This document shows positions 1 through 11,390 of a stretch of DNA of 64,000 bases, piece after piece (positions within the stretch are counted from its first letter, which is position 1; each line of letters opens with the position of its first letter). Location of the stretch: NCBI RefSeq assembly GCF_036588685.1, contig NC_086384.1, positions 50,609,973-50,673,972 of the forward strand. The letters run 5' to 3'. The notes under the pieces were generated by a model. It had not been told where the DNA came from. It worked only from the letters and a program-made list of their open reading frames with translations, and searched no databases. Source of the DNA: Mytilus trossulus. Its lineage: Eukaryota > Mollusca > Bivalvia > Mytilida > Mytilidae. Made by a program: the position numbers and the translations under genes.

Positions 1-148
1 GCAGTGTAATAGTGATTGAAAAAATAAGTTTTGTATATCGAGCTTAAATAATTGAACGTGGCAACGTACTTATACATCATCCCGAATCAAAGAAAACCTG
101 TAATTTAAACGGTAATTTGAAAAATAATTTCGAACTGTAAAGCCAGTA

Positions 149-2668
149 CTAAATCCGGCGTTGTTTGAAACAGGTGGTCACAGGAAAATGAGGGACTCGT
201 TCTATGTTTTTTTCATTTATGCCCTCTGGGGAGACTGTCCGTAACTTTCTTATCCAAAATCTTTCCCGAGCGACTCTGTCGACCTTTGACCAACACTCGT
301 TGTGGTCTATGATCGTGATGGTAAGGTTTTTGAGATCAGCTTGTGTGTGTCCAGGTGATCTCAAATGACGACTTACGGGTAGGTCGGGCTTGCAAGTGTA
401 GTCACTTCGATGACCATTCATGCGTTTGTTAAATGGCTGCTCTGTCTCGCCAACATACTGCATGCCACATCGACACTGAAGGAGGTACACAACATTCTGG
501 GTTTTGCAAGTTACATTGCAATATATAGTGTACACAGACCCAGTCGAGTGGCAAGTGAATGTTTGAGTATTCAGTATTTGTTGACAAGTCAGGCAACGTC
601 TGTTACCACATGACTTGCACCATCCTGCAGTTGAACAGCTTTTATTTGAGGAAACGTCAGCTCTAACAAATAAGTCTTTCAGACTTGCTGGTCTCCGAAA
701 AGCTAAGACAGGAGGATTGGGAAAGATCTTGGATAATTTAGGGTGTTTGGCAATAGTTTGCCAATTGGCACGGATCAAACGTGAAAGGTTATTAAAGGCT
801 GGATTGTATGTAAGAACAAACGGGACTATTTTGCTGCGCTTCTTCCGTTTGTACTGTAAGAGGTCATTGCGGCTGTTATTGCTAGCGCGCTCAAACCCCT
901 TATCTATGTCCAATTTCTTATAACCTCGTTTTGTCAAAAATCCGCGAAGTTCCTGTAACCGTTTCGTGACAGCCTCCTCAGAGGAGCAAATCCGCTTGAC
1001 TCTGAGAGCTTGACTGTACGGGATACTTTTTGTACAGTGTTTTGGGTGACAGCTTTGGGGAGAAAGGTATTGATGTTTATCTGTGGGTTTACAGTAGAGG
1101 TCTGTTGATATGACACCGTCCTTTATAGATGTGGTTGTGTCTAAGAAAGATATCTTAGAGTCGGAAATTTCATACGTAAATTTAATTGAATGGTGGGCGT
1201 TGTTTGCATGTCTGATGAAATCATCCAGTTTTTGTTGAGATTCAATCCATTTCATGTCAACATCATCAATGAAACGGAACCAAGACAAAGGTTTGGATAA
1301 AGATGTTGCAATAATTTGTTTTTCTAATTTGCCCATGAAAATATTGGCGTAAGACGGTGCCATTTTCGTCCCCATCGCTGTCCCGTTAATTTGAAGGTAA
1401 TGCTCACCATTAAAGGTAAAATTGTTGCATTTCAGGACCAGATTAAGCAGCTGGACTAAACATTCAGTAGGTGGTTCTAAAATGTTGCGCGAGTCCCATA
1501 TTTCCCTACAAGATTGTATGCCGTCATCATGAGGTATGTTGGTATACAATGAGGTGACATCTAAAGTGACAAGGAGGGTTTCCGGAGGAAGAGGGTTCAT
1601 GGATTCCATTTTACGAAGATAATCTGTAGTGTCTTGAATGTGGGAAGGAAGATTTTCTACATGAGATCTTAAATGAAAATCGACGAATTCCGAGATTTTC
1701 TCAGTCGGATGGCCGTTTGCGGATACAATGGGTCTACCAGGGTTGTTGACCTTGTGTATTTTGGGAAGAAGATACAATCGACCAGGCTTGGCATTCTCTG
1801 GCTTTAAATAACCAATTGTATCCTCATCTATGTGACCGTCATTGTACATGGTTTGTAACGCAGTGATAATTTTGGAGCTAAACTGGGAATTAGGGTCATA
1901 GTCTAGCTTCTTATAAAATCTCTCATCAGAGAGCTGACGCACTGCTTCCGCGATGTAGTTAGCTTTGTCCATTATCACAACGGCACTGCCCTTGTCTGCT
2001 GGTTTTATCACAATATCATCTCGGTTTCTCAGCGATTGTATGGCTTTTTTCTCGTCAGGAGAGGTGTTGTAAAATGACGAGTACTTGTTGCTAGCTAGAT
2101 GAACAACATCCGATTTGATTTTGTCGATAACATCTTCCAGTGTAAAAGATTTACTAGGTTTTGGAATCCATGAACTCTTCTTTTTAAAATGCGGAATTAT
2201 GATTTCTTCCTCCAAGTCAGACGTGTCTGTGTCCTCCTCATTATCCACCTCTTTATCCTTGTTACCAAAATATTCTTTGATTCTGAGGGTTCTAGCAAAG
2301 TTATCGAGGTCATCTCCCAATTTCATATCATCTATGTTATTGGGAGTAGGGCAAAAATTCAATCCCTTGGACAAGACTTTAGTTTCGTCCTCAGATAAAG
2401 AGACTAAGGATAAATTGACAACCGTGTTGTTGGGATCCATCGGAACTCGAATTTTTCTTTTAAATCTACGATTTCGAGGTTTTTTCTTAGATTTTGTAGA
2501 GGGTCTAATTGAAGCGGTGTTAATTTGCACACCATCACGTTTAAATTTGTTGATCTTTGACGTGGAGCTTATGTGATTCAATATGGTTGATATCACCAAG
2601 ACGTACTTGAATTTCGTCAAGTTCAGGATCAGACAAATGTTCACGGGATCGGCAGTGCAAATTATCAC
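149..2668 (-). CDS. Penelope-like reverse transcriptase / GIY-YIG endonuclease
   Basis: This 839-residue frame has the domain order of GIY-YIG-containing Penelope-like elements. An acidic/basic N-terminal region is followed by KPADKGSAVVIMDK (residues ~222-235). RT motif A, LDVTSLYTNIP, is at ~369-379 and motif B, GTAMGTKMAPSYAN, at ~429-442. Motif C is FRFIDDV at ~464-470 with both catalytic aspartates. A Cys-rich stretch lies at ~678-730 (CKSCGNRRCLTC). The GIY-YIG nuclease core is VVYLLQCRCGMQYVGE at ~726-741, followed by the expected Arg (FNKRMNGHR) and a downstream Glu in RERFWI. The protein should copy element RNA into DNA primed at a nick made by the nuclease. No internal stops interrupt the domains, so this copy is fairly young. 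The first ~38 residues are probably not native: the natural N-terminus lies in the overlapping frame upstream (2541-2975), so a frameshift is suspected near 2550. Confidence 0.9.
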   Translation of the reverse strand: MIICTADPVNICLILNLTKFKYVLVISTILNHISSTSKINKFKRDGVQINTASIRPSTKSKKKPRNRRFKRKIRVPMDPNNTVVNLSLVSLSEDETKVLSKGLNFCPTPNNIDDMKLGDDLDNFARTLRIKEYFGNKDKEVDNEEDTDTSDLEEEIIIPHFKKKSSWIPKPSKSFTLEDVIDKIKSDVVHLASNKYSSFYNTSPDEKKAIQSLRNRDDIVIKPADKGSAVVIMDKANYIAEAVRQLSDERFYKKLDYDPNSQFSSKIITALQTMYNDGHIDEDTIGYLKPENAKPGRLYLLPKIHKVNNPGRPIVSANGHPTEKISEFVDFHLRSHVENLPSHIQDTTDYLRKMESMNPLPPETLLVTLDVTSLYTNIPHDDGIQSCREIWDSRNILEPPTECLVQLLNLVLKCNNFTFNGEHYLQINGTAMGTKMAPSYANIFMGKLEKQIIATSLSKPLSWFRFIDDVDMKWIESQQKLDDFIRHANNAHHSIKFTYEISDSKISFLDTTTSIKDGVISTDLYCKPTDKHQYLSPQSCHPKHCTKSIPYSQALRVKRICSSEEAVTKRLQELRGFLTKRGYKKLDIDKGFERASNNSRNDLLQYKRKKRSKIVPFVLTYNPAFNNLSRLIRANWQTIAKHPKLSKIFPNPPVLAFRRPASLKDLFVRADVSSNKSCSTAGWCKSCGNRRCLTCQQILNTQTFTCHSTGSVYTIYCNVTCKTQNVVYLLQCRCGMQYVGETEQPFNKRMNGHRSDYTCKPDLPVSRHLRSPGHTQADLKNLTITIIDHNECWSKVDRVARERFWIRKLRTVSPEGINEKNIERVPHFPVTTCFKQRRI

Positions 2669-2975
2669 GTAGTTTATAAATATAATTAACTTGATGAATT
2701 GCTTCTTGGCGTAAGAGATCCATCAGACGAAAAGAACTGTTGTATAAAATGTTGTTCCATCTGTGAAAAAATCTGTTCGACTTTTCTCCTGTTGTGAGTG
2801 GGGAGACCTTTAAAATAAGTCCTTTCGGAATAATTCCTTGATTAATGTAGGTTTCTAAATTTGAAATGTGATGTTCTGTTTTGATAATTTTGATAGTAGA
2901 AGATCTTAATTTCTTAAAATAAAATTGAAAATGCATGATGGAATATGCAGTAAGAAAATCGGATCGGGTGAACAC
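2541..2975 (-). CDS. Penelope-like element N-terminal segment (frame-shifted from RT)
   Basis: This 144-residue frame lies directly upstream of the RT frame on the same strand, in a different phase, and overlaps it by 128 bases. It contains the short motif INQGIIPKGL and then a helical, charged region (HRWNNILYNSSFRLMDLL...). That is the kind of sequence that precedes RT in Penelope-like proteins, and I assign it on that basis and on position. I infer that it is the true N-terminus, cut off from the RT by a single frameshift. Programmed frameshifting is possible, but nothing in the sequence demands it. Confidence 0.6.
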   Translation of the reverse strand: MFTRSDFLTAYSIMHFQFYFKKLRSSTIKIIKTEHHISNLETYINQGIIPKGLILKVSPLTTGEKSNRFFHRWNNILYNSSFRLMDLLRQEAIHQVNYIYKLRDNLHCRSREHLSDPELDEIQVRLGDINHIESHKLHVKDQQI

Positions 2976-3096
2976 ACTCGATGCAGACTACCAAAAAGGT
3001 AAAAATATTAAATGACTGAATAAATAGTCAACGATCAATCTTACAGGGCGATGGATCATGTAATATGATTCTGTACACTACAAAATATAATATATA

Positions 3097-4180
3097 ACAA
3101 GTCAAAAAGAGTACAACATCACCATAAAATAACTATAAAATATACAAATATTAGATATTTCGGATAACAGATATCCTTCTTCAATAATAGCACGATGTCA
3201 AATGAATCGTGTCAATTCAAATTGAGACTCTATCAAAATCTTGATTTATACAATTTAAGCGAACGCTGGAACAATTTTAAAATTTCCAAACACACCGCAA
3301 AGACTACAGAAATATGCCAAAAATAAAAATAGTTATTTACGATGTGAAATGGCACAACTTTAGATTTCCAAAGGATGTGACAGTTGAGATGTAATAACTG
3401 CATTGAGGGCAGTCCTCAAACAAAAAAATCAAAATAATCATCAAAATAATCAAAAATGTCCTTACCGATCCAGGATGGTATAAATTAGACAATGGTAGGG
3501 CAATAACAACGGAAACTACATATTAAAGCCTTCCAAACGAAGCTTAAATAATTGAACGTGGCAACGTACTTAAACATCATCCCGAATCAATGAAAACCTG
3601 TAATTTAAACGGTTAAATTACCGTTTAAATTACAGGTTTTCATTGATTCGGGATGATGTATAAGTACGTTGCCACATTCAATTATTTAAGCTCGATATAC
3701 AAAACTTATTTTTTCAATCACTATTACACTGCTATTCGTTTGGAAGGCTTTAATATGTAGTTTCCGTTGTTATTGCCCTACCATTGTCTAATTTATACCA
3801 TCCTGGATCGGTAAGGACATTTTTGATTATTTTGATGATTATTTTGATTTTTTTGTTTAAGGAATGCCCTCAATGCAGTTATTACATCTCAACTGTCACA
3901 TCCTTTGGAAATCTAAAGTTGTGCCATTTCACATCGTAAATAACTATTTTTATTTTTGGCATATTTCTGTAGTCTTTGCGGTGTGTTTGGAAATTTTAAA
4001 ATTGTTCCAGCGTTCGCTTAAATTGTATAAATCAAGATTTTGATAGAGTCTCAATTTGAATTGACACGATTCATTTGACATCGTGCTATTATTGAAGAAG
4101 GATATCTGTTATCCGAAATATCTAATATTTGTATATTTTATAGTTATTTTATGGTGATGTTGTACTCTTTTTGACTTGTT
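3097..4180. repeat. Large inverted repeat forming the right end of the Penelope-like element
   Basis: The left arm (~3097-3613) and right arm (~3614-4180) are reverse complements over about 520 bases, with few mismatches and one ~43-base gap. The junction TAATTTAAACGGT / ACCGTTTAAATTA is itself almost palindromic. The whole unit could fold into a very long hairpin. Confidence 0.85.
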
Positions 4181-4182
4181 TT

Positions 4183-5119
4183 ATATATATATATATATAT
4201 ATATATTACTAGTAAAACAAGTGTGGACACAGATGAGTGTGGATAGTGTGTTTGGATGTTTGACAGTGTCTTATGACAATAAAGTTCTATGTTTTCCTAT
4301 ATGGTGTTAATAACTGTGTTGCACGGTGACAACCGATCTGAGCATTAGGAGTGTTATTTATTTGATATTTGTTTTATGTTCAATACAGACATGGGGAGAC
4401 AGTAATTACATTAGTTACCAAATGATTATGATAGAACATGTTCTACATCTTTGGTTTTGGATACATTTTGTAGCTGGGAATTGTTAATTTCTGTGTCGAT
4501 TTGGTCTCTTGTGGAGAATTGTCTCATTGGCAATCATACCTCATCTTTTTTTATATGTATTTGCTTACTATTGGTATGGTTCTATTTACATTTCTTTGTG
4601 GTGGATCGTCAGTATCATTAGTAAAAAAAAAAATTAAAATGTCGAATTTCTTCCTCATTAGAATACATTTATTGGTTTTAAGTAATGACAATGGCTTAAG
4701 TCTGACATGATTATTGGGGCTAAATAAGATCGGAAGTAAACCTCTGTGCTGATTTATATCAATTCTTTATATCTCCTCCAAAGCTGGTCGAAGCAAAGAC
4801 AAATTTTGACCAAAATAAAAATGATTTCACCAAAAGAACCTTTGTGAGCATGCTTCAAAGACTCATAACTGCTCCAAAAGTAATCTGATCGAATTTGAAG
4901 CATGTCAAGCAGATATCATCAACATCTACTTAATAAGTCTTAAAATATGTCTAAATACCTAAAAAGCTATTTAGTACTCAAAAGGTATTGCAAAATTATT
5001 CCTTTTCATTTTTTGTTTTGTTATATGGATACAAATATAAGTGATACATGTACCAATACAGTATTTGTTGTGGTATGCAAGTGTAGTAATTAGCATTTAC
5101 TGTAACAATGTTAATTCAC
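4183..5119. other. Non-coding; TA microsatellite and tail of a dispersed repeat
   Basis: A (TA)n run lies at ~4182-4206. Bases ~4480-4560 match the 3' portion (GTCTCATTGGCAATCATACC) of the dispersed family also seen at 23790-24080, 31845-31965, 35930-36360, 42605-42718 and 49250-49390. Nothing coding is visible. Confidence 0.6.
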
Positions 5120-6960
5120 ACAAATTAAGAAAAAACAAATGAATGGAACAGATACTCCGCAGGGTGCTGCTTTATACGACTGCAGAGGTGGAAACCTGAA
5201 CGGTTGGGGCTAGTATGGACACAACATTCAAGCTAGATACAGCTCTGAATTTGGATTGTGGTTAAATAGTTGACACAACATAGGTTTCTGACACAGATTG
5301 AATGTGGTCTATAAAGAACTTCAACTTAAAAATTTTAAATTGGACATTTACCTATTTTGGTCCAATATCCAAAATCTAAATACATGGTTAAATTCAGAAT
5401 ATCATAGAACCCGAAGAATTCAATTTTTGATCGGACCAACTTGAAAACTGGGCCCATAATCAAAAATCTAAGTACATGTTAAGACTCACCATATCAAAGA
5501 ACCCCAAAAATTCAATTTTTGTTAAAATCAAGCTGATTTTAAATTTGGACCCTTTGGACCTTAATGAAGATCAATTTAAAAACAGGACCAAAAATTAAGA
5601 ATCTTAACACGGTTAGATTTGGCATATCAAAGAAGCACAATAATTCATTTTTTTTATGAAAGCAAACAAAGTTTAATTTTGGCCCCATATTCCTTGGGAC
5701 CAAAACTCCCAAAAATAACCCAAACCTTCCTTTTGTGGTCATAAACCTTTATAGATTTCTATTAACTTATGCTAAAGGTATTGTTAAAAAAACCAAGAAA
5801 ATGCTTATTTGGGACCTGTTTTTGGTTCCTAAATCCTACCCTGTTGGGACTAAAACTACCAAAATCTATTCCAACCCTCATTGTGTGGCCATAGACCTTA
5901 TGTTAAAATATCATAGATTTCTGTTTACTAATACTTGAGTTATAGAGAAAAAACCAAGAACAATGCTAAATTTGGGCCCTTTTTCCTAAACTGTTGAGAC
6001 CAAAATACCCAAAATCAATCCCAGCCTTCCTTTCATGGTCATAAACCTTGTGTCTAAATTTCATATATTTCTATTGACTTTTACTTAAGTTAGAGTGCTA
6101 AAACCAAATGTCTTTGGATGAAGACGATGACGCCAACGTGATACAAATGTACAACCAAAAAGTTTTCAATTTTTGTGGTGGTATAAAAATGATCTCAAAT
6201 CAAATTTCTAATGGAGTTTGCAACAATAATTATTCAACTACTCATTTTAATAAAACATTAAGTATTAAAATATAAATGTCATACAGTCATGGTGATGATG
6301 CCCCCGCTAGCATTTAACGTTAAAAAGGTACATAAAGTGAAGCTGCCAAAAATTGAACTTAAACTGAGTTTAGAGGTAATAAGCATTATATACACATTTC
6401 ACTAAATTTAGTTGAGACAAACTTGAGAAATTTTTCCATTTGTGAAAGGCCATAACCCTAGAATGATAATCAAAGTGCTTGTAATCACTGAATGGCTATT
6501 AAAAACTGCTTAAATTTATCAGTTGGTAGTAAAGTGAATTTTGCATTGTATAGTGTATATACATGTATAGCATTATTTTAAGTTGATTCAACTACTATTA
6601 TGGACAGAGAAATCTAAACTCCAATTTTTAAAGAAGATTTCATAAAGCATTGGTTTTAGGTAATTCAACAACCATGGCATTCTGGACAAAGAAATAACTC
6701 AAATTTATTGTCTGGAATCTACAAAAATGTTTGTTTTTGGCCCTTAATTCCTAGACTGTTTAACCCATAACCCACAAAATAGACCTCAACCTTCTACTTA
6801 TGGTATTCAATATTATGGTACAATTTCAGAACAATTGAAATACTTATACACAACTTTTTGTACGGACACTAGATTAATGCTTGTTTTGGTCACCCTTGGA
6901 ACCCTTATTCCTAAACCTTAGGGACTATATATATAACCCCCCAAAACAATCCCAGGCTTC
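5120..6960 (+). repeat. Composite AT-rich dispersed repeat with internal near-repeats
   Basis: The block opens with a conserved segment (~5138-5270, GATACTCCGCAGGGTGCTGC). It then repeats a ~200-350-base theme several times: 'AATTTTGGxCC...TTCCT..GGACCAAAA...CATAAACCT' (for example at 5340, 5450, 5570, 5690, 5820, 5960 and 6890). The same theme occurs on the opposite strand at 62100-62755. Short open frames here are by-products. I know this as a common bivalve repeat without a settled class. Confidence 0.65.
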
Positions 6961-6984
6961 CTTTTATGATTATAAATATTACTG

Positions 6985-7175
6985 TGGATGCATTATTATT
7001 CTTTGGATACCAATTTTCGTGGCTTTTGTGGCTAGAGTCTTACCACGAAATTAAATGTTCAACGATTAACAAATTTTCTATATGCTTGTATGCAGACTTC
7101 GGCAAAACCACGAAATTAAATATCCATGAAAATGCAAACAGTGACTTTCTTTAATCCACGAAAATAAATGAATCC
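6985..7175. mobile_element. MITE with TIR ending CAACAGT-type / TTCGTGG motif
   Basis: The left end carries GGATACCAATTTTCGTGG and the right end CCACGAAAATAAATGAATCC followed by ACAGTA. These are inverted copies of each other. Two better-preserved relatives are at 42885-43082 and 53998-54182, so this is a family. Confidence 0.65.
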
Positions 7176-8470
7176 ACAGTATGTTATAATTTTAAGGCTT
7201 CCTTTTTACTTATACTGAAGTTATTATCTGGAAACCATCCGTCTTGGGAAGACGACGACAGGATACATACATGTATTTCAACTGCAAAAATTTCTGTGGT
7301 TGTTTAAAAATTTCAAACATGTATGATGAAATATTGTTTTAGAAATTGATAAGCCTAGATATGCCTTATAATTTTTCCCTGCATAGTTGAAGGACCATTT
7401 ACACTCAGAACCGATTCATCAGTAGGCAGCTAGTACAGATGTATTAAAACAACCTAGCATCATATTGCTAGTAGTGGTAGTAGCATTCTCGGGTAAATTT
7501 GTTCTTTTTTTTTATAATATATTTGGTTCAAATCAATATAGAATGCTTTTATCTCCCTAATACTTACATTGTAAATAGAGGTGATACTACTTTGACAAAT
7601 CCTTGTACATGAGAGTTTTCTGTCAAATCTTTATTTCACAAAGAATGATTTGCATAACAATGAACTGAGCTCAAAGCAAAGTATTAAATAATACACTTAG
7701 ACAAAGAGCTAAATTCAGTGATATACTTTGTACTACAGGTCCTTCATTAACATCCATCGACCAAAACCACATCTCAAAAACATTCCATACTACATGGTTG
7801 GATTCAGAAGTCCTGAAAAAGACATGATTTTTTTTATCATATTTTAAGTACATGTATATACACACAGGTTTAAACTTTCTTGTGGTACAATCATTCCGTA
7901 TCTAGCAACTATCAATTTGATTCATGCACATATTGATATGTGTTGAGTTTACCTCTGTTGGAAATAAGAACACACAAACCTCCACCTAATTTTAGTCAAC
8001 GGACAAAACATTCAAAACTATAAAATATTATCTAAGACTTGTCAGTGTCTATTTACCATTGCCACTGAATCATTGATATATGTACACATAATTATGTACA
8101 TGCAAGACTAAAATTATAAAGTACACTAGAATAGACACATGGTATCGCAGGTCCATGACTAAGTTAACGTATATAACTATGTGCAAGCCTTATTTTAATA
8201 TTAGTATTTTTATCTGATAAAGTTATGCCGATTAAACGATACACAGTTTTCTCTGCTTTCAAATCTTTCTGATTGAAACTGTCGAACTGGAACTTATCAA
8301 TTATTGGTAATATTAATTATTTGAAAAACAAAAGTTCCTTGGATGGAGTATTTTTTTAATCAACACGAACAGCATTGTCATATACATACATGTATTAGTT
8401 GTAAATAAAATTGAATTCTTTGATTCGCTGTTATACGTCATGCGGGCTAACAAATTGAAAACTGTACCTA
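7176..8470. other. Intergenic DNA, nothing coding recognised
   Basis: AT-rich sequence without supported genes. Bases ~8290-8455 are a degenerate direct copy of ~8805-8960 (shared TTATTGG.AATATTAATTA and TCTTTGATTCG blocks). Confidence 0.5.
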
Positions 8471-8678
8471 TACGCCTTATTTTTTAGTATTTGTATTGTT
8501 ACAATGTATCTTAGAAAGTCTAAACTGATTAAAATTTGACAATTTAGTAGTTTCAACCCTGTGGATACGACCCATACGCCTTATTTTTTAGTATTTGTAT
8601 TGTTACAATGTATCTTAGAAAGTCTAAACTGATTAAAATTTGACAATTTAGTAGTTTCAACCCTGTGGATACGACCCA
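8471..8678. repeat. 104-bp perfect or near-perfect tandem duplication
   Basis: The segment starting TACGCCTTATTTTTTAGTAT at 8471 is repeated at 8575 with no difference that I can see by eye over 104 bases. The identity suggests a very recent duplication. It sits inside a larger, older direct duplication (8290-8455 versus 8805-8960). Confidence 0.9.
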
Positions 8679-9239
8679 TGTATATAGCATATTAATCCTG
8701 AATACACCGTTTGATGGTGCACCTGTCAGACGCGGAACGTACAAATAAGGTAATCGGTAACAGGTGAATATACTATTAATTTTTGGTATCGGTATCGGAC
8801 TCGATCCAGAACTTCTTAATTATTGGCAATATTAATTACGTGGAAAACAAAAGGGCCTGGAGTGGTGTAATTTTTAATCTACACCTTTGTACTACATTAG
8901 TTATATATAAAGTCAAATTCTTTGATTCGTCGTTTTTTACGCGATGACGGCTGACAAATTGGACCTCGTAATTTTAGTATTATAGATATATAAGACTAAA
9001 ACTGACACTCAGTCTTTACGATATCTTCATTCCCAAAGTCATTTTCAAATCTGACTTCATGGTAAAATAAGATTCCATATCTACAACCAATGAAAAGGAA
9101 ATATCCCTCTAATAGACTAGCATTTAAATCACAGTTTTCGAAAATGGAAGCTAGGTCACCGTGGAACCTAGAACAAAACTAGAGGCTCTCAAGAGCCTGT
9201 ATCGCTCACCTGATTCTACTTGGGTTTTTGAAATCATAT

Positions 9240-9532
9240 AAAACAAGAATGTGTCCTCAGTACACGAATGCCCCACTCGCACTATCATTTTCTATATTCA
9301 GTGGACCGTGAAATTGGGGTAAAATCTCTAATTTGGCATTAAAATTAGAAAGATCATATCATAGGGAACATGTGTACCAAGTTTGAAGTCGATTGGACTT
9401 CAACTTCATCAAAAACTACCTCGACCAAAAACTTTAACCTGAAGCGGGACAGACGGACGAACGGACGAACGAACGGACGCACAGACCAGAAAACATAATG
9501 CCCCTCTACTATCGTAGGTGGGGCATAAAAAT
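9240..9532. mobile_element. Short repeat nested in the Helitron-like element
   Basis: A segment starting near AACAAGAATGTGTCCTCAGT, with ATGCCCCACTCGCACTATC, ends in CTATCGTAGGTGGGGCAT. The end motifs ATGCCCCAC and GTGGGGCAT are inverted. It interrupts the 5' portion of the pearl-like element between its terminal hairpin and its core array. I recognise it as a dispersed bivalve repeat. It includes a GGACGAAC-type run at ~9453-9480. Confidence 0.65.
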
Positions 9533-9599
9533 ATAAAATTTGGCTAAAAGTGACAACACAACCTCATTTATAAGGAAAGGAACATGTTTAATTTCATTC

Positions 9600-11390
9600 A
9601 AAAGTCCCCCACTGGCGGCCATCTTGGATGACGGATCGGCTACAAAGTAACAACACTTGGTCAGCACCTCATAAGGAACATTCATGCCATGTTTGGTTTT
9701 ATTCCATTCAGTGGTTCTCTAAAAGAAGTTATTTGTATGCATTTCCCATAGGGTCCTATGTTAAACTAAGTCCCCTGCTGGCGGCCATCTTGGATGATGG
9801 ATCAGCAACAAAGTAACAACACTTGGTCAGCACCTCATAAGGAACATTCATGCAATGTTTGGTTTTATTCCATTCAGTGGTTCTCTAAAAGAAGTCATTT
9901 GTATGCATTTCCCATAGGGTCCTATGTTAAACTAAGTCCCCCGCTGGCGGCAATCTTGGATAATGGATCGGCTACAAAGTAACAACACTTGGTCAGCACC
10001 ACATTAGGAACATTCATGCCATGTTTGATTTCATTCCATTCAGTGGTTCTCTAAAAGAAGTCATTTGTATGCATTTCCCATAGGGTCCTATGTTAAACTA
10101 AGTCCCACGCTGGCGGCCATCTTGGATGATGGATCAGCAACAAAGTAACAACACTTGGTCAGCACCTCATAAGGAACATTCATGCCATGTTTGGTTTCAT
10201 TCCATTCAGTGGTTCACTAGAAGAAGTGATTTGTATGCATTTCCAATAGGGTCCTATGTTAAACTAAGTCCCCCGCTGGCGGCCATCTTGGATAATGGAT
10301 CAGCTACAAAGTAACAACACTTGGTCAGCACTCCATAAGGAACATTCATGCTATGTTTGGTTTAATTCCATTTAGTGGTTCTCTAGAAGAAGTCATTTGT
10401 ATGCATTTCCCATAGGGTCCTATGTTAAACTAAGTCCGCCACTGGCGGCCATCTTGGATGATGGATCGGCTACAAAGTAACAACACTTGGTCAGCACCCC
10501 ATAAGGAACATTCATGCTATGTTTGGTTTTATTCCATTCAGTGGTTCTCTAAAAGAAGTCATTTGTATGCATTTCCCATAGGGTCCTATGTTAAACTAAG
10601 TCCCCTGCTGGGGGCCATCTTTGATGATGGATCCGCTACAAAGTAACAACACTTGGTCAGCACCACATAAGGAACATTCATGCCATGTTTGGTTTCTTTC
10701 CATTCAGTGGTTCACTAGAAGAAGTCATTTGTATGCATTTCCAATAGGGTCCTATGTTAAACTAAGTCCCCGCTGGCGGCCATCTTGGATAATGGATCGG
10801 CTACAAAGTAACAACAATTGGTCAGCACTCCATAAGGAACATTCATGCAATGTTTGGTTTCATTCCATTTAGTGGTTCTCTAAAAGAAGTCATTTGTATG
10901 CATTTCCCATAGGGTCCTATGTTAAACTAAGTCCCCCGCTGGCGGCCATCTTGGATGATGGATCGGCTACAAAGTAACAACACTTGGTCAGCACCCCATA
11001 AGGATAATTCATGCTATGTTTGGTTTTATTCCATTCAGTGTTTCTCTAAAAGAAGTCATTTGTATGCATTTCCCATAGGGTCCTATGTTAAACTAAGTCC
11101 CCGGCTGGCGGCCATCTTGGATGATGGATCGGCAACAAAGTAACAACACTTGGTCAGCACCTCATAAGGAACATTCATGCCATGTTTGGTTTCATTCCAT
11201 TCAGTGGTTCTCTAAAAGAAGTCATTTGTATGCATTTCCCATAGCGTTCTATGTTAAACTAAGTCCCCCGCTGGCGGCCATCTTGGATGATGGATCGGCT
11301 ACAAAGTAACAACACTTGGTCAGCACCTCATAAGGAACATTCATGCCATGTTTGGTTCCATTCCATTCAGTGGTTCTCTAGAAGAAGTTC
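9600..11390 (+). repeat. 166-bp tandem array, about 11 units
   Basis: Unit starts such as GGCGGCCATCTTGGATGATGG recur at about 9616, 9782, 9948, 10114, 10446, 10777, 10943, 11109 and 11275, which is every 166 bases. Units are highly similar. Because 166 is not a multiple of 3, each unit yields the same out-of-phase ~62-codon open frame. These frames are artefacts and not genes. Confidence 0.95.

Larger units (their letters stand above)
1..4182 (-). mobile_element. Penelope-like retroelement with GIY-YIG endonuclease and inverted terminal arms
   Basis: The element reads on the minus strand. It has an N-terminal reading frame (2541-2975), a long RT plus GIY-YIG frame (149-2668) and terminal repeats. 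The first ~125 bases of the window recur in the same orientation at about 3541-3613 and inverted at 3614-3735. Bases ~3097-3613 and 3614-4180 form a large imperfect inverted repeat that meets in a near-palindrome around 3601-3635. Direct terminal copies plus a partial inverted copy are the known 'pseudo-LTR' layout of Penelope-like elements. The left end is cut by the window edge. The direct arm lacks about 43 bases (around 3540) that the inverted arm has (about 3689-3732). A TA microsatellite follows the inverted arm at about 4182-4206. Confidence 0.88.

Noticed and set aside
615-923. Plus-strand frames within the Penelope-like element
   Set aside because: Antisense shadows of the RT/GIY-YIG frame.
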